DNA of 64,000 nucleotides from positions 2,294,001 to 2,358,000 of the forward strand of contig NZ_CP044231.1 in NCBI RefSeq assembly GCF_008727755.1, given 5' to 3'. Numbering within the stretch: the stretch's first letter is position 1; every line of letters starts with the position of its first letter. The position numbers were made by a program, and so were the translations under genes. Origin of the DNA: Microbacterium caowuchunii. Lineage in GTDB: Bacteria > Actinomycetota > Actinomycetes > Actinomycetales > Microbacteriaceae. This document shows, piece after piece, positions 39,664-47,466 of this stretch. The notes beneath the pieces were generated by a model. It did not search any database, was not told where the DNA came from, and worked only from the letters and a program-made list of their open reading frames with translations.

Positions 39664-40833
39664 TCATCGGCCGGGATGTGCGATGAAGAGTTCGCCGTCA
39701 CCGGTCACGATCAGTTCCCGCTCGTCGGGCGTGGCGAAGGCCGCCTGGCCGGGACGAAGCGTCACCGCGACGCCCGATCCCCCGACCACGGTCACCTCAC
39801 CGGCGACCGCGAGGGGGATGGCGGGGCCGGTGAGCGGGATGCGGCGTTCGGCGCCGCTGGACACGGACACGTGCCAGAGGACGAAGTCCGGGATGCCGGG
39901 AGCGAAGGTCTCCACGCCGTCGCCTTCGGCACGCGGCGCGAGGAACGGAGGCGGGCCGGGGGTCGCGTCGACGATCGCCATGAGCTCGGGGACGTCGATG
40001 TGCTTCGGGGTGAGTCCGCCGCGCAGGACGTTGTCGCTGGCCGCCATCGCCTCGACGCCGAGTCCCGAGAGGTACGCGTGCAGAACCCCGGCGGGGACGA
40101 AGAGCGCCTCTCCCCTGGCGAGGACGACGTGGTTCATCAGGAGCGCGACGACGACGCCGGGGTCACCGGGATAGGCGGCGGCGATCCTCCGCGCAGCATC
40201 GAACTCCGGTCCGAACTCCGGGGACCGCGCGGCGGCGAGCGCCGTGATCACGGCGGCGACGGTGTCCCGGGAGTCCCCCGACAGCAGCCAGGTGATCGTG
40301 CGGCGGAGCGCGGCGGGTTCGTCGTCCCCCTCCAGCGAGGCGCGGAGCGCCCGGAGACCGGGCTCGTCCCCGAGCGCGGTCAGCAGGCGACGGGTCGCGG
40401 AGAGTCCGCGGAGGCCCGCCAGCGCTTCGAAGCGCTCGGAGACCGCGACGATGACCTCGGGCTTGTGATTGCGGTCCTTGTAGTTGCGCTCCGGCGCGTC
40501 GACGGGGACGCCGGCGGCATCCTCGCGCGCCGCGCCTCGGCGTGCCTCGTCCTGGGAGGGGTGCACCTGGATGGACAGCGGCGAACCCGCCGCGAGCAGC
40601 TTCAGCAGGTACGGGAGTCGGTCCGGCGCGCCGGTCCCGGTGGCGCGCGCGTCCAGCCACGCGTCGAGCGTCAGGCCGCTGCCGTCTTCGACCTGCGCCG
40701 GCGAGCCCGGATGGTCCCCGAACCAGACCTCCGCCTCCGGGGCGCCGCTGGGTGTGCGACCCTCGAGCGCGGCGATGAGCGAGGTGGACCCCCAGGCGTA
40801 GTCGCGGGGGGCGTTGGAGAGCCGTGCCAGCAC
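39664..40833 (-). CDS. manA: Mannose-6-phosphate isomerase, class I
   Basis: A 389-residue type I phosphomannose isomerase. Zinc ligands lie in PLSIQVHPSQDEA, and YKDRNHKPEVIVAV holds the catalytic region. GVLHAYLSGLGVEAMAASDNVLRGGLTPKHID is the family signature. It interconverts fructose-6-P and mannose-6-P and supplies GDP-mannose for surface glycans. The start is a GTG preceded at 6 nt by TACGCT, the same TACGCT-GGGGGT context as furA. It is divergent from the first O-antigen-ligase-like gene. Confidence 0.93.
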   Translation of the reverse strand: MLARLSNAPRDYAWGSTSLIAALEGRTPSGAPEAEVWFGDHPGSPAQVEDGSGLTLDAWLDARATGTGAPDRLPYLLKLLAAGSPLSIQVHPSQDEARRGAAREDAAGVPVDAPERNYKDRNHKPEVIVAVSERFEALAGLRGLSATRRLLTALGDEPGLRALRASLEGDDEPAALRRTITWLLSGDSRDTVAAVITALAAARSPEFGPEFDAARRIAAAYPGDPGVVVALLMNHVVLARGEALFVPAGVLHAYLSGLGVEAMAASDNVLRGGLTPKHIDVPELMAIVDATPGPPPFLAPRAEGDGVETFAPGIPDFVLWHVSVSSGAERRIPLTGPAIPLAVAGEVTVVGGSGVAVTLRPGQAAFATPDERELIVTGDGELFIAHPGR

Positions 40834-40839
40834 ACCCCC

Positions 40840-40845
40840 AGCGTA
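40840..40845 (-). promoter_or_regulatory. Leaderless -10 hexamer of manA
   Basis: TACGCT followed by GGGGGT and the GTG start at 40833, identical in hexamer and spacer to the furA start. Confidence 0.6.
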
Positions 40846-40873
40846 CGGCGCACCCGGATACTCTGAGTGCATC

Positions 40874-42274
40874 ATGGCGGTCCTCACGAAACACCCCGCG
40901 GGTCCCGTTCCCGCCCCGCCCGCCCGCGAGCGCACGGGCCATCTGCTCTTGCGCGCCTGGTGCGTGTTCGTGCTCTTCCAGGCCCTCGCCGGAGTCGCGT
41001 GGGTGCACGCGCTGGGCGAGACGGGCGCCGGGTTCGTCGCGCTCGTCTCCGGGCTCGTCTCGGTGGGCGTCTGGGCGACCGTGCGGCCGCCGGTGAACTG
41101 GCGGCGTCTGCCCTGGTTCGTCCTGGGCTACGTGGCGTGGGCCGCCGCTTCCGCACTCTGGTCGGCGTGGCCGGCGACCACCGGCATCACCTGGCTGCTC
41201 CTGGCCGTCACGACGACCCAGGGACTCTTCGTCGCCGCGGTGCTCACCTGGAAGGAGACGGTCGCCGCCATCGCCGCCGCGCTGAAGTGGGTACTGTCCC
41301 TCTCGCTCCTGTTCGAACTGGGCGTATCGCTCTTCGTCGGCGGACCGTTGCTCCCTGGCTTCGTCGTCCCGGCCGAGAAGATGGATCCGATCGTCTACTG
41401 GTCACGCGACAACCTCTTCGACGGCGGCCGCATCCAGGGGATCTTCGGCAACGCCAACCTGCTCGCCGTGGTGGCGCTCCTGGCCGTGATCGTGTTCGCC
41501 ATCCGGTATGCGGCGCGCGCGCCCCGGCGCGTGCTCCTGCTCGGCTGGATCCTGCTGGCCGTCTTCCTCCTGGTACGGGCCGGATCGGCGACCGCCTATC
41601 TCTCCGCGCTGGCGGCCGCGGTCGTGCTCACGACGGTCCTGCTCATGCGCACGGTCCGCCGTCCGGGAGGGCGCACCGTCTACTACCTCGTGTACGCCGC
41701 GACCGCGGTGATCGGCGGCGCCGCCCTCTGGTTCGGGCGCGACGCGATCTTCGGCGCGCTGGGCCGCTCCAGCGACCTCACCGGTCGCGAGGGGATCTGG
41801 CAGGCGGTGCTCGAGCGCGCCGCGGAGCATCCCGTGATCGGCTGGGGGTTCGCGACTCCGTGGCTGCCGTCCGACCCGATGTTCGATCGCTGGATCGTCG
41901 ATCACGGGGAGACCGTGATGCAGGCGCACAACATGTGGATCGACGTGTTCCTCCAGCTCGGGATCATCGGGGTCCTCCTGATGGCCGGGATCTATCTCGC
42001 CTTCATCTGGCGCTCCTGGTTCTTCGCGATCGACCGGCCGCGCTGGGACCTGCGGGCGGACCGCCCCTATTCCCCGTTGACCCTCCTGCCGACCCTCGTG
42101 GCGACCGTGCTGCTGGTGCAGGGCCTGGCCGAGTCCGGACCGCTGCTGCTGTGGGGCTGGATGTTCGTGGTGATGCTCGGGAGCAAGGTCACCCAGGCGC
42201 CGCTGGTGGGCGTGGGACCCGCGGAGCAGTCGGCGTTGATCGAACGTGGGGATCCCGTGGTGGCCACCCCATGA
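40874..42274 (+). CDS. O-antigen ligase/polymerase-family membrane protein (first copy)
   Basis: A 466-residue protein with about ten membrane segments. A large extracytoplasmic loop carries the Wzy_C-type pattern: GRIQGIFGNANLLAVVALL before it, and ITGREGIWQAVLERAAEHPVIGWGF...MQAHNMWIDVFLQLGIIG within it. Such enzymes ligate or polymerise lipid-linked polysaccharide on the outer face of the membrane. It is followed without gap by a second member (ATG inside its stop codon). The substrate is unknown. Confidence 0.87.
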   Translation: MAVLTKHPAGPVPAPPARERTGHLLLRAWCVFVLFQALAGVAWVHALGETGAGFVALVSGLVSVGVWATVRPPVNWRRLPWFVLGYVAWAAASALWSAWPATTGITWLLLAVTTTQGLFVAAVLTWKETVAAIAAALKWVLSLSLLFELGVSLFVGGPLLPGFVVPAEKMDPIVYWSRDNLFDGGRIQGIFGNANLLAVVALLAVIVFAIRYAARAPRRVLLLGWILLAVFLLVRAGSATAYLSALAAAVVLTTVLLMRTVRRPGGRTVYYLVYAATAVIGGAALWFGRDAIFGALGRSSDLTGREGIWQAVLERAAEHPVIGWGFATPWLPSDPMFDRWIVDHGETVMQAHNMWIDVFLQLGIIGVLLMAGIYLAFIWRSWFFAIDRPRWDLRADRPYSPLTLLPTLVATVLLVQGLAESGPLLLWGWMFVVMLGSKVTQAPLVGVGPAEQSALIERGDPVVATP

Positions 42275-43599
42275 CGGCACTCCCCTTCGGCTCGTCGACG
42301 GGTGAGCTGCTGCGGTCGGCGGGGCTCGCCCGGGCGTTCACGCTGACCACGATCGCGGCCACGTTCGGCTCCTTCGCGATCGAGCGGCTCGCCGGCCGGG
42401 TGACCTACGTCACCATGATCGCCGGCCTCTGCCTCCTGGCCGGCGGCATCCTCATCGCCCGGCGGCGGGAGCTCTCACCGCTGCGTTTCGCACCGATTTC
42501 GGTGCTCGTCTTCATCGCCTGGGCCGGAGCCAGCGTGGTGTGGTCGACGGACTCGCGGAAGTCGCTCGCGGGCTGGGTGGGCCTCCTCGCTTTCGCGCTG
42601 CTCGCCCTGACGATCGCGCACGTCCGTGACACCCTGCAGACCGCCCGCGCCTTCGGGGACGTGATGCGCTGGCTGCTCTCGATCTCGCTCGGGGTCGAGA
42701 TCCTCTTCGGCATCCTGCTCGACATGCCGTTCTCCCTGCTGGGGGTCCAGGGGGCCATCGCCGACCTCGGCCCGGTGCAGGGCATCTTCGGCACGCGCAA
42801 CACGCTCGGCTTCATCGCGGTGCTCGCGCTCATCACCTTCGTGGTGGAGTGGCGCACCTCGTCCGTCCCTACCGGGCTCTCGATCTTCTCCGTCGTCCTC
42901 GCGGGCGGACTCGCCGTCCTCTCCGACTCCCCCACCGTCGTCGTCATCGCCACGATCGTCGCCCTGGCGACGCTCGCGCTCATGCTGATGCGGCACGCGA
43001 CACCCACGCAGCGCCCGCTCCTCCAGACGACCCTGGGCGCGGTGGTCGTCCTCGGGCTCATCGTCGCCTACCTGGCGCGGAACCCGATCATCGCCTTCCT
43101 GGGCGCAGGGTCGGACTTCTCCACCCGGGCCGATCTCTGGAACACGATCCTCGACTACGTGCGGTACTACCCCGTGCAGGGGTGGGGTTGGTACGGGGCG
43201 TGGTCGACGTCGGAGTTCCCGTTCCTCGGGATCAACTTCGCCCTGACCGAACGGCACGCGTCGGCGCTGAACGCCTACTTCGACGTCCTGCTGCAGGTGG
43301 GATGGCTGGGCCTCCTGCTCTTCCTCATCGTGTGCGGGATCGCGCTCGTGCGCGGCTGGAGCGAGGCCAGCACGCGGCGTTCCGTCGTCTACACCTGGAC
43401 GCCCCTCATCCTGGTCGCCCTCCTGGTCGACTCCATGTTCGAGAGCTTCACGCTGCACGGCTACGGCTGGATGATGCTCGTCCTCTGTGCGGCCCGTGCC
43501 GGGCACAGCCGCTCGTGGCGGGACCGGGTGCGCGAACCCGCCCCCGTGGGGCCGGAGTTGCCGAGTGGCATTCAGGGCGGTGACGGGAAGGCCGGGTAG
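42271..43599 (+). CDS. O-antigen ligase/polymerase-family membrane protein (second copy)
   Basis: A 442-residue multi-pass protein with the same layout as its upstream neighbour: GPVQGIFGTRNTLGFIAVLAL, then STRADLWNTILDYVRYYPVQGWGWYG and ERHASALNAYFDVLLQVGWLG. The ATG overlaps the upstream stop (ATGA). Two adjacent members suggest a ligase plus a polymerase, or two chain types. A GlfT1-like glycosyltransferase follows 13 nt downstream. Confidence 0.87.
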   Translation: MTALPFGSSTGELLRSAGLARAFTLTTIAATFGSFAIERLAGRVTYVTMIAGLCLLAGGILIARRRELSPLRFAPISVLVFIAWAGASVVWSTDSRKSLAGWVGLLAFALLALTIAHVRDTLQTARAFGDVMRWLLSISLGVEILFGILLDMPFSLLGVQGAIADLGPVQGIFGTRNTLGFIAVLALITFVVEWRTSSVPTGLSIFSVVLAGGLAVLSDSPTVVVIATIVALATLALMLMRHATPTQRPLLQTTLGAVVVLGLIVAYLARNPIIAFLGAGSDFSTRADLWNTILDYVRYYPVQGWGWYGAWSTSEFPFLGINFALTERHASALNAYFDVLLQVGWLGLLLFLIVCGIALVRGWSEASTRRSVVYTWTPLILVALLVDSMFESFTLHGYGWMMLVLCAARAGHSRSWRDRVREPAPVGPELPSGIQGGDGKAG

Positions 43600-43612
43600 A
43601 CTCTGCCCCGCT

Positions 43613-44614
43613 ATGACCACCGCATCCGAACGTCTCGACGAGCACACCTCCCCCGCCTTCGAGCCGTCGTCGGCGACGATCGCGATCGTGACCTACAACC
43701 GGTCGCACCTGCTCACCCGCCTGCTCGAGAGCATCGAGCGGATGGATCCGAAGCCTGGTCACGTCGTGATCGTGGACAACGCCTCGGTGGACGACACGGG
43801 CGACGTCGTCGAGTCCTTCCGCGACCGCGTGGGCGCCGAGATCGTCTACCGCCGGCTGGAGACCAACACCGGCGGTTCCGGAGGATTCAGTGAGGGCATG
43901 CGGCTCGCCTACGAGCTCGGGTCCACCTGGATCTGGCTGATGGACGACGACGTCGAGGTGATGCCGGACGGCCTCGCCAGCATGGGCAAGTGGGCACCGC
44001 GGTTCAAGAGCATCCAGGGCCGGCGGTACGACTATGACGGCAGCGAGTTCTACTGGCAGTACCGCATCGCGGACCGGATGGGGATCCCCATCCCCTTCGC
44101 CCCGTCCGGCTTCGACGAGTCGGGCTTCAAGGAGATGAACTCGGGGTGCTTCGAGGGGATGTTCATCCACCGCGACATCGTGGAACAGATCGGCCTGCCC
44201 GATCCGAGGTTCTTCATCTACTGGGACGACCAGATGTACGGATGGCTGGCCTCCCGCCACACGACGTCGGTGATCGTCGACGAATTCGTCCTGCGCCGCA
44301 CCCGCGAGATCAAGCAGTGGGACATGGGTATCCGGCACATGAACGCCTCGAGCGACGCGTACCGGTACTACATCATGCGCAACCGCGCGCACATCAAGCG
44401 CTACTATCGCGAGCTCGGCGTCTACAACCCGGTGCTGTTCAATGCCGGGACGGCCTTGACGTTCGCCAAGGAGATCGTCCGACTGCTCGCCGTGGAGCGG
44501 AAGGCACGCGGGACGAAGCACCTGTTCCGCGGGCTCAAGGACGGGCGGAAGATCGCCCGTGACCCGCAGTGGCGTCCGATGCCGCCGCTTGCGGACGCTC
44601 AGCCCTCGTTGTAG
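43613..44614 (+). CDS. Family-2 glycosyltransferase, GlfT1-like
   Basis: A 333-residue GT-A glycosyltransferase. It shows IAIVTYNRSHLLTRLLESI, VIVDNASVDDTG, ETNTGGSGGFSEGM and the metal-binding WLMDDDVEVMPDG, with a second acidic motif IYWDDQMYGWLA. The NxGGSGGF...DDDVE layout is that of rhamnosyl-galactofuranosyl transferases such as GlfT1. It is cytosolic or peripheral. It closes the four-gene run with the two ligase-like genes. Confidence 0.87.
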   Translation: MTTASERLDEHTSPAFEPSSATIAIVTYNRSHLLTRLLESIERMDPKPGHVVIVDNASVDDTGDVVESFRDRVGAEIVYRRLETNTGGSGGFSEGMRLAYELGSTWIWLMDDDVEVMPDGLASMGKWAPRFKSIQGRRYDYDGSEFYWQYRIADRMGIPIPFAPSGFDESGFKEMNSGCFEGMFIHRDIVEQIGLPDPRFFIYWDDQMYGWLASRHTTSVIVDEFVLRRTREIKQWDMGIRHMNASSDAYRYYIMRNRAHIKRYYRELGVYNPVLFNAGTALTFAKEIVRLLAVERKARGTKHLFRGLKDGRKIARDPQWRPMPPLADAQPSL

Positions 44615-44720
44615 TCGGCGTGCGCCGTCCTCGGTGGAGGACATACCCCGATATGGTGATCCTCGGAAGCGAAATGGCGCCGAACCACCGGCCGCCTTCG
44701 CCAAAGGCCTGGGGGGGCAC

Positions 44721-45131
44721 ATGCGGTATTGGCGCGGTATCACTACGTTCTTTCTGCTCCTTGCGCTGATCGTCGCGGCACCGGCACCTGCGCTCGCCGC
44801 TACGGATACGGCCGGGCCGGTGTTCGTGTCGAGTTCGGTGAGCGCGTCGTCGTTCAACCTCGCGAAAGGGCCGGCGCGGTTCACGGTCCGGGTCTCCTTG
44901 AAGGACCCCGCAGGCGTCCAGACGCCGACCATCACCGTCAGCCATCAGGGCACGGACCAAGGCCACGGATTCGGCGCGATGACCCTCGTTTCCGGCGACG
45001 CCACGAACGGCACATGGGAACGGCAAGTGACGATCCCCACCCACGCTGCACCCGGCCAATGGGATGTCACGCTCTACCCGACCAGCGACACCCTCGGAAA
45101 CACCGGAGACTTCTTCCGCACCATCGCCTGA
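44721..45131 (+). pseudogene. 5' part of an interrupted secreted Ig-like/FN3 protein gene
   Basis: The first 136 codons remain. A signal peptide (MRYWRGITTFFLLLALIVAAPAPALAA) precedes one Ig-like domain (VFVSSSVSASSFNLAKG...VSLKDPAGVQTPTITVSHQG...WERQVTIPTHAAPGQWDVTLYP). The frame ends at a TGA formed by the first three bases of the IS3 element at 45129. Related secreted proteins continue into fibronectin-III repeats. The matching FN3 C-terminus lies 16.6 kb downstream at 61748-61912 on the same strand. I infer that both are ends of one gene. Confidence 0.75.
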
Positions 45132-45143
45132 ACCGTCCCCGGT

Positions 45144-45497
45144 TTGATGCCGTTTCCTTTCGAGTCTGGAAGGAAGATGTTGAGTATGCCGAAGAGGATT
45201 CCGGAGGAGACGAAGCAGCGGGCGGTGCGGCTCGTTCTTGATCACCTCGATGAGTACCCAAACCTGACGGCCGCGTGCGAGACGGTGTCGAAGCGGCTGG
45301 GGTTCGGTTCTGAGTCGTTGCGCCGGTGGGTGCGGCAGGCGCAGGTCGATCAGGGCGATCGTGCGGGGGTCAGCTCGATCGAGAATGAGGAGCTCAAAGC
45401 GTTGCGACGCGAGGTGCGGGAGCTGCGAGAGGCGAACGCGATCTTGCGGGACGCGGCGGTTTTCTTCGCCGGGGAACTCGACCCCCGACGGCGTTGA
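45144..45497 (+). CDS. IS3-family transposase OrfA (HTH), left copy
   Basis: A 117-residue protein with a transposase-type HTH (MPKRIPEETKQRAVRLVLDHLDEYPNLTAACETVSKRLGFGSESLRRWVRQAQ) and a C-terminal leucine-zipper-like helix (IENEELKALRREVRELREANAILRDAA). It overlaps orfB by 4 nt, as usual for programmed frameshifting in IS3 elements. It has Cys where the right copy has Gly (AACETV versus AAGETV). The true start may be MPKRIPEE, 14 codons in. Confidence 0.9.
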   Translation: MMPFPFESGRKMLSMPKRIPEETKQRAVRLVLDHLDEYPNLTAACETVSKRLGFGSESLRRWVRQAQVDQGDRAGVSSIENEELKALRREVRELREANAILRDAAVFFAGELDPRRR

Positions 45498-46442
45498 TCG
45501 TCGCGTTCATCGACGAGCAACGAATCAAACACCGCGCGGTCGAGTCGGTCTGTCAGGTCCTGCGGGAGCAGGGCGTGCAGGTCGCCGCGCGGACCTATCG
45601 GGCCTGGAAGCGGGCCGAGCCCAGTGCGCGGGTTGCGGGCGGACGCGGTGGTCATCGACGCGCTCCTAGCCACGGTGGGAACGCCGGAGGGGTTGTATGG
45701 GCGGCGGAAGATGACCGCTCACCTGAGGCGGGGCGGACTGGTGGTCTCGAAACGACAGATCGATCGGCTGATGCGCGATCTCGGGCTGAATGGTCTGGTC
45801 CGAGGACGGCGGGTACGAACGACAGTCCCGGACCGTCATGCCGATCGCGCCCCGGATCTACTCGATCGGGACTTCACCGCCCAGGCGCCGAACCGCCGCT
45901 GGGTCGCGGACTTCACCTATGTCAGGACGTGGGCAGGCTTCGCTTATGTGTCGTTCGTGATCGACTGCTTCTCCCGAGCGATCGTGGGCTGGCATGCCGC
46001 GACCGTGAAGACGACCCCGCTGGTGACCACCGCGCTGCGGATGGGGTTGTGGCGGCGCGATCGCGCCGGCCACCCGGCCGTTGACGGGTTGATCCATCAC
46101 AGCGACGCGGGCTCGCAATTCACGAGCGTGTCGTTCGCCGAGACTCTCACACTCGAAGGCATCGCCGCGTCCATCGGATCAATCGGCGACGCATACGACA
46201 ACGCGCTGGCCGAATCGACCATCGGGCTGTTCAAGAACGAAGCGATCCGCGAGGGATCTCCCTTCCGATCTGGGCCGCTCAAGACGATCGACGACGTCGA
46301 ATGGGCCACCGCTGGCTGGGTCGACTGGTACAACGCTAGGCGCCTGCACTCCACCCTCGGAAACGTCCCGCCCGACGAGTACGAAGCGGTCTACTACGCT
46401 GACCTCGAAACGCCATCCCACCCGGTGATGGCGCCCGCATAG
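45494..46442 (+). pseudogene. IS3-family transposase OrfB, left copy, frameshifted
   Basis: Begins as MIVAFIDEQRIKHRAVESVCQVLREQG and loses frame near 45631, where an extra T (GGGTTGCGGG here, GGGTGCGGG in the right copy) is present. The remainder continues in the next frame from about 45640 to 46442 with the DDE residues intact: D in WVADFTYVR, D in IHHSDAGSQF, E in NALAESTIGLFKNE. No functional full-length transposase is expected from this copy unless a compensating frameshift occurs. Confidence 0.9.
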
Positions 46443-46503
46443 GAGCGGCAGAAAACCGGGGACGGTTCAAAGTTCAGCATGATTGTGCTGCAATTTGGCG
46501 GGA

Positions 46504-46509
46504 TAGGGT
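46504..46509 (+). promoter_or_regulatory. Leaderless -10 hexamer
   Basis: TAGGGT followed by CGGGCCC and the ATG at 46517. Confidence 0.45.
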
Positions 46510-46516
46510 CGGGCCC

Positions 46517-46846
46517 ATGGGGCACATCGCGAAGAGCACGGTGGTGATCGCCGTTGTAACGCTGGGCTTCATCTCGATCTTGATGTCGATCGCGTTCAGG
46601 TGGCCGGCTTCGCAGTGGATCGTTCCGATCGCGTGCGTGGTCCTTGTCATCGGATTACTCGCCGGTCTGGTGCGCTATCTGCCGCGTCGTACACGGCGAT
46701 CTCGCCGACCATCGGCCGAACTGTCTGCCTCGGACGGATACTCGGACCTCGAACTCGGGCGCCCTCCGATCACGAACTATCCCCGCGACGAAGCAAGCAC
46801 ATCGCAGATCGGTGATCCGCCGCCGCATCGTCCACCGTCCCCGTAG
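46517..46846 (+). CDS. Small two-TM membrane protein, function unknown
   Basis: A 109-residue protein with two membrane segments (VVIAVVTLGFISILMSIAF and IVPIACVVLVIGLLAGLV). A basic stretch (RYLPRRTRRSRRPS) follows, then a hydrophilic Pro/Asp-rich tail. No family is recognised. It begins 47 bp inside the IS-bounded block. The leaderless-type start context supports it being a real gene. Confidence 0.55.
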   Translation: MGHIAKSTVVIAVVTLGFISILMSIAFRWPASQWIVPIACVVLVIGLLAGLVRYLPRRTRRSRRPSAELSASDGYSDLELGRPPITNYPRDEASTSQIGDPPPHRPPSP

Positions 46847-46944
46847 TTGCTGACATCGAGCGCCTTCGCATCGAACGCATCGTTCGTAGAGCTGCAGACG
46901 CTGCCTACCGAGGCCGCATCCAGGTCGTATCAGAGGAGGACTAT

Positions 46945-47013
46945 ATGCAGAACATGCCAATCGTCCTCTTATGTTTTGTCATAATCACCAATATCGGCAA
47001 ACGCAATTATTGA
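46945..47013 (+). CDS. Possible 22-residue hydrophobic peptide with strong Shine-Dalgarno
   Basis: Reads MQNMPIVLLCFVIITNIGKR then NY and stop. A perfect AGGAGG lies 6 nt before the ATG. The Shine-Dalgarno is part of GAGGAC (46936-46941), which can pair with GTCCTC (46963-46968) inside the reading frame. A short hydrophobic peptide with a charged tail resembles type I toxins or leader peptides. The frame is also open upstream (ADIERLRIERIVRRAADAAYRG), so it may instead be the tail of a decayed gene. Confidence 0.35.
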   Translation: MQNMPIVLLCFVIITNIGKRNY

Positions 47014-47041
47014 GTGTTTCAACTAAATGGCGGGCCTCGAG

Positions 47042-47299
47042 TTACTTGAGTCGCTCATCCTTCACGCGTCCGCACGATCCGCACACTCGGTAGCCGGCGG
47101 ACGCCGTCGACCCGCAGTTGGTGCACGGGCCGTCGAGCATTGCCTGCACCTTCTGGTCGACCATCAGCTGGATCTGACGCCGCTTGGCCACCTGCTTCTG
47201 TGCCTGTCGGAAGAAGAAGAACGACACCGCACCCAGCGCGATCGCCCACACCCACGCCAGGAGAACCTGCAGGAAGTTCGGTCCACTCGGGGTGAACAT
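47042..47299 (-). CDS. Small membrane protein with C-terminal zinc ribbon
   Basis: An 85-residue protein. One membrane segment (FLQVLLAWVWAIALGAVSFFFF) precedes a basic amphipathic stretch and a zinc ribbon with paired cysteines CTNCGS...CGSCG. It may anchor a metal-binding domain at the membrane; no family name is recognised. Its start lies within a few bases of the point where umuD similarity begins on the other strand, suggesting an old recombination junction there. Confidence 0.7.
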   Translation of the reverse strand: MFTPSGPNFLQVLLAWVWAIALGAVSFFFFRQAQKQVAKRRQIQLMVDQKVQAMLDGPCTNCGSTASAGYRVCGSCGRVKDERLK

Positions 47300-47304
47300 C
47301 ATGA

Positions 47305-47466
47305 ACGTGGGAACGAGGGCGGTGGCTGAAGACTCTCGTCCGCTCCGCCGGCCGAGTCGTCCTGCAGGCCGAGAATCCGAAGTACCCGTCCATCCGGCTC
47401 GAGGGCGAGATGGAGATGACGGTGTGGGGCGTGGTCACCTACAACATCCATCGGCACCTGACGTGA
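47305..47466 (+). pseudogene. umuD: 3' remnant of umuD (S24 peptidase)
   Basis: About 53 codons remain, reading RWLKTLVRSAGRVVLQAENP, KYPSIRLEGEMEMTVWGVVT and a short tail. This is the C-terminal end of a UmuD/LexA-type self-cleaving protein. It carries the LK-LVR segment around the catalytic lysine and the typical ENPxYPxIxLEG...VWGVVT strand. The serine-containing half and the start are missing, and a stop codon closes the frame at 47302. Its TGA overlaps the GTG of the polymerase gene (GTGA), as in intact umuDC operons. Confidence 0.8.

Larger units (their letters stand above)
45129..46469 (+). mobile_element. IS3-family insertion sequence, left copy (1341 bp)
   Basis: Bounded by perfect 17-bp terminal inverted repeats TGAACCGTCCCCGGTTT (45129-45145 and 46453-46469). 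It holds orfA and a frameshifted orfB. Flanks are GCC on the left and AAG on the right, so no target duplication is visible, unlike the right copy. It is nearly identical to the inverted copy at 60407-61746 but one base longer. Confidence 0.95.
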
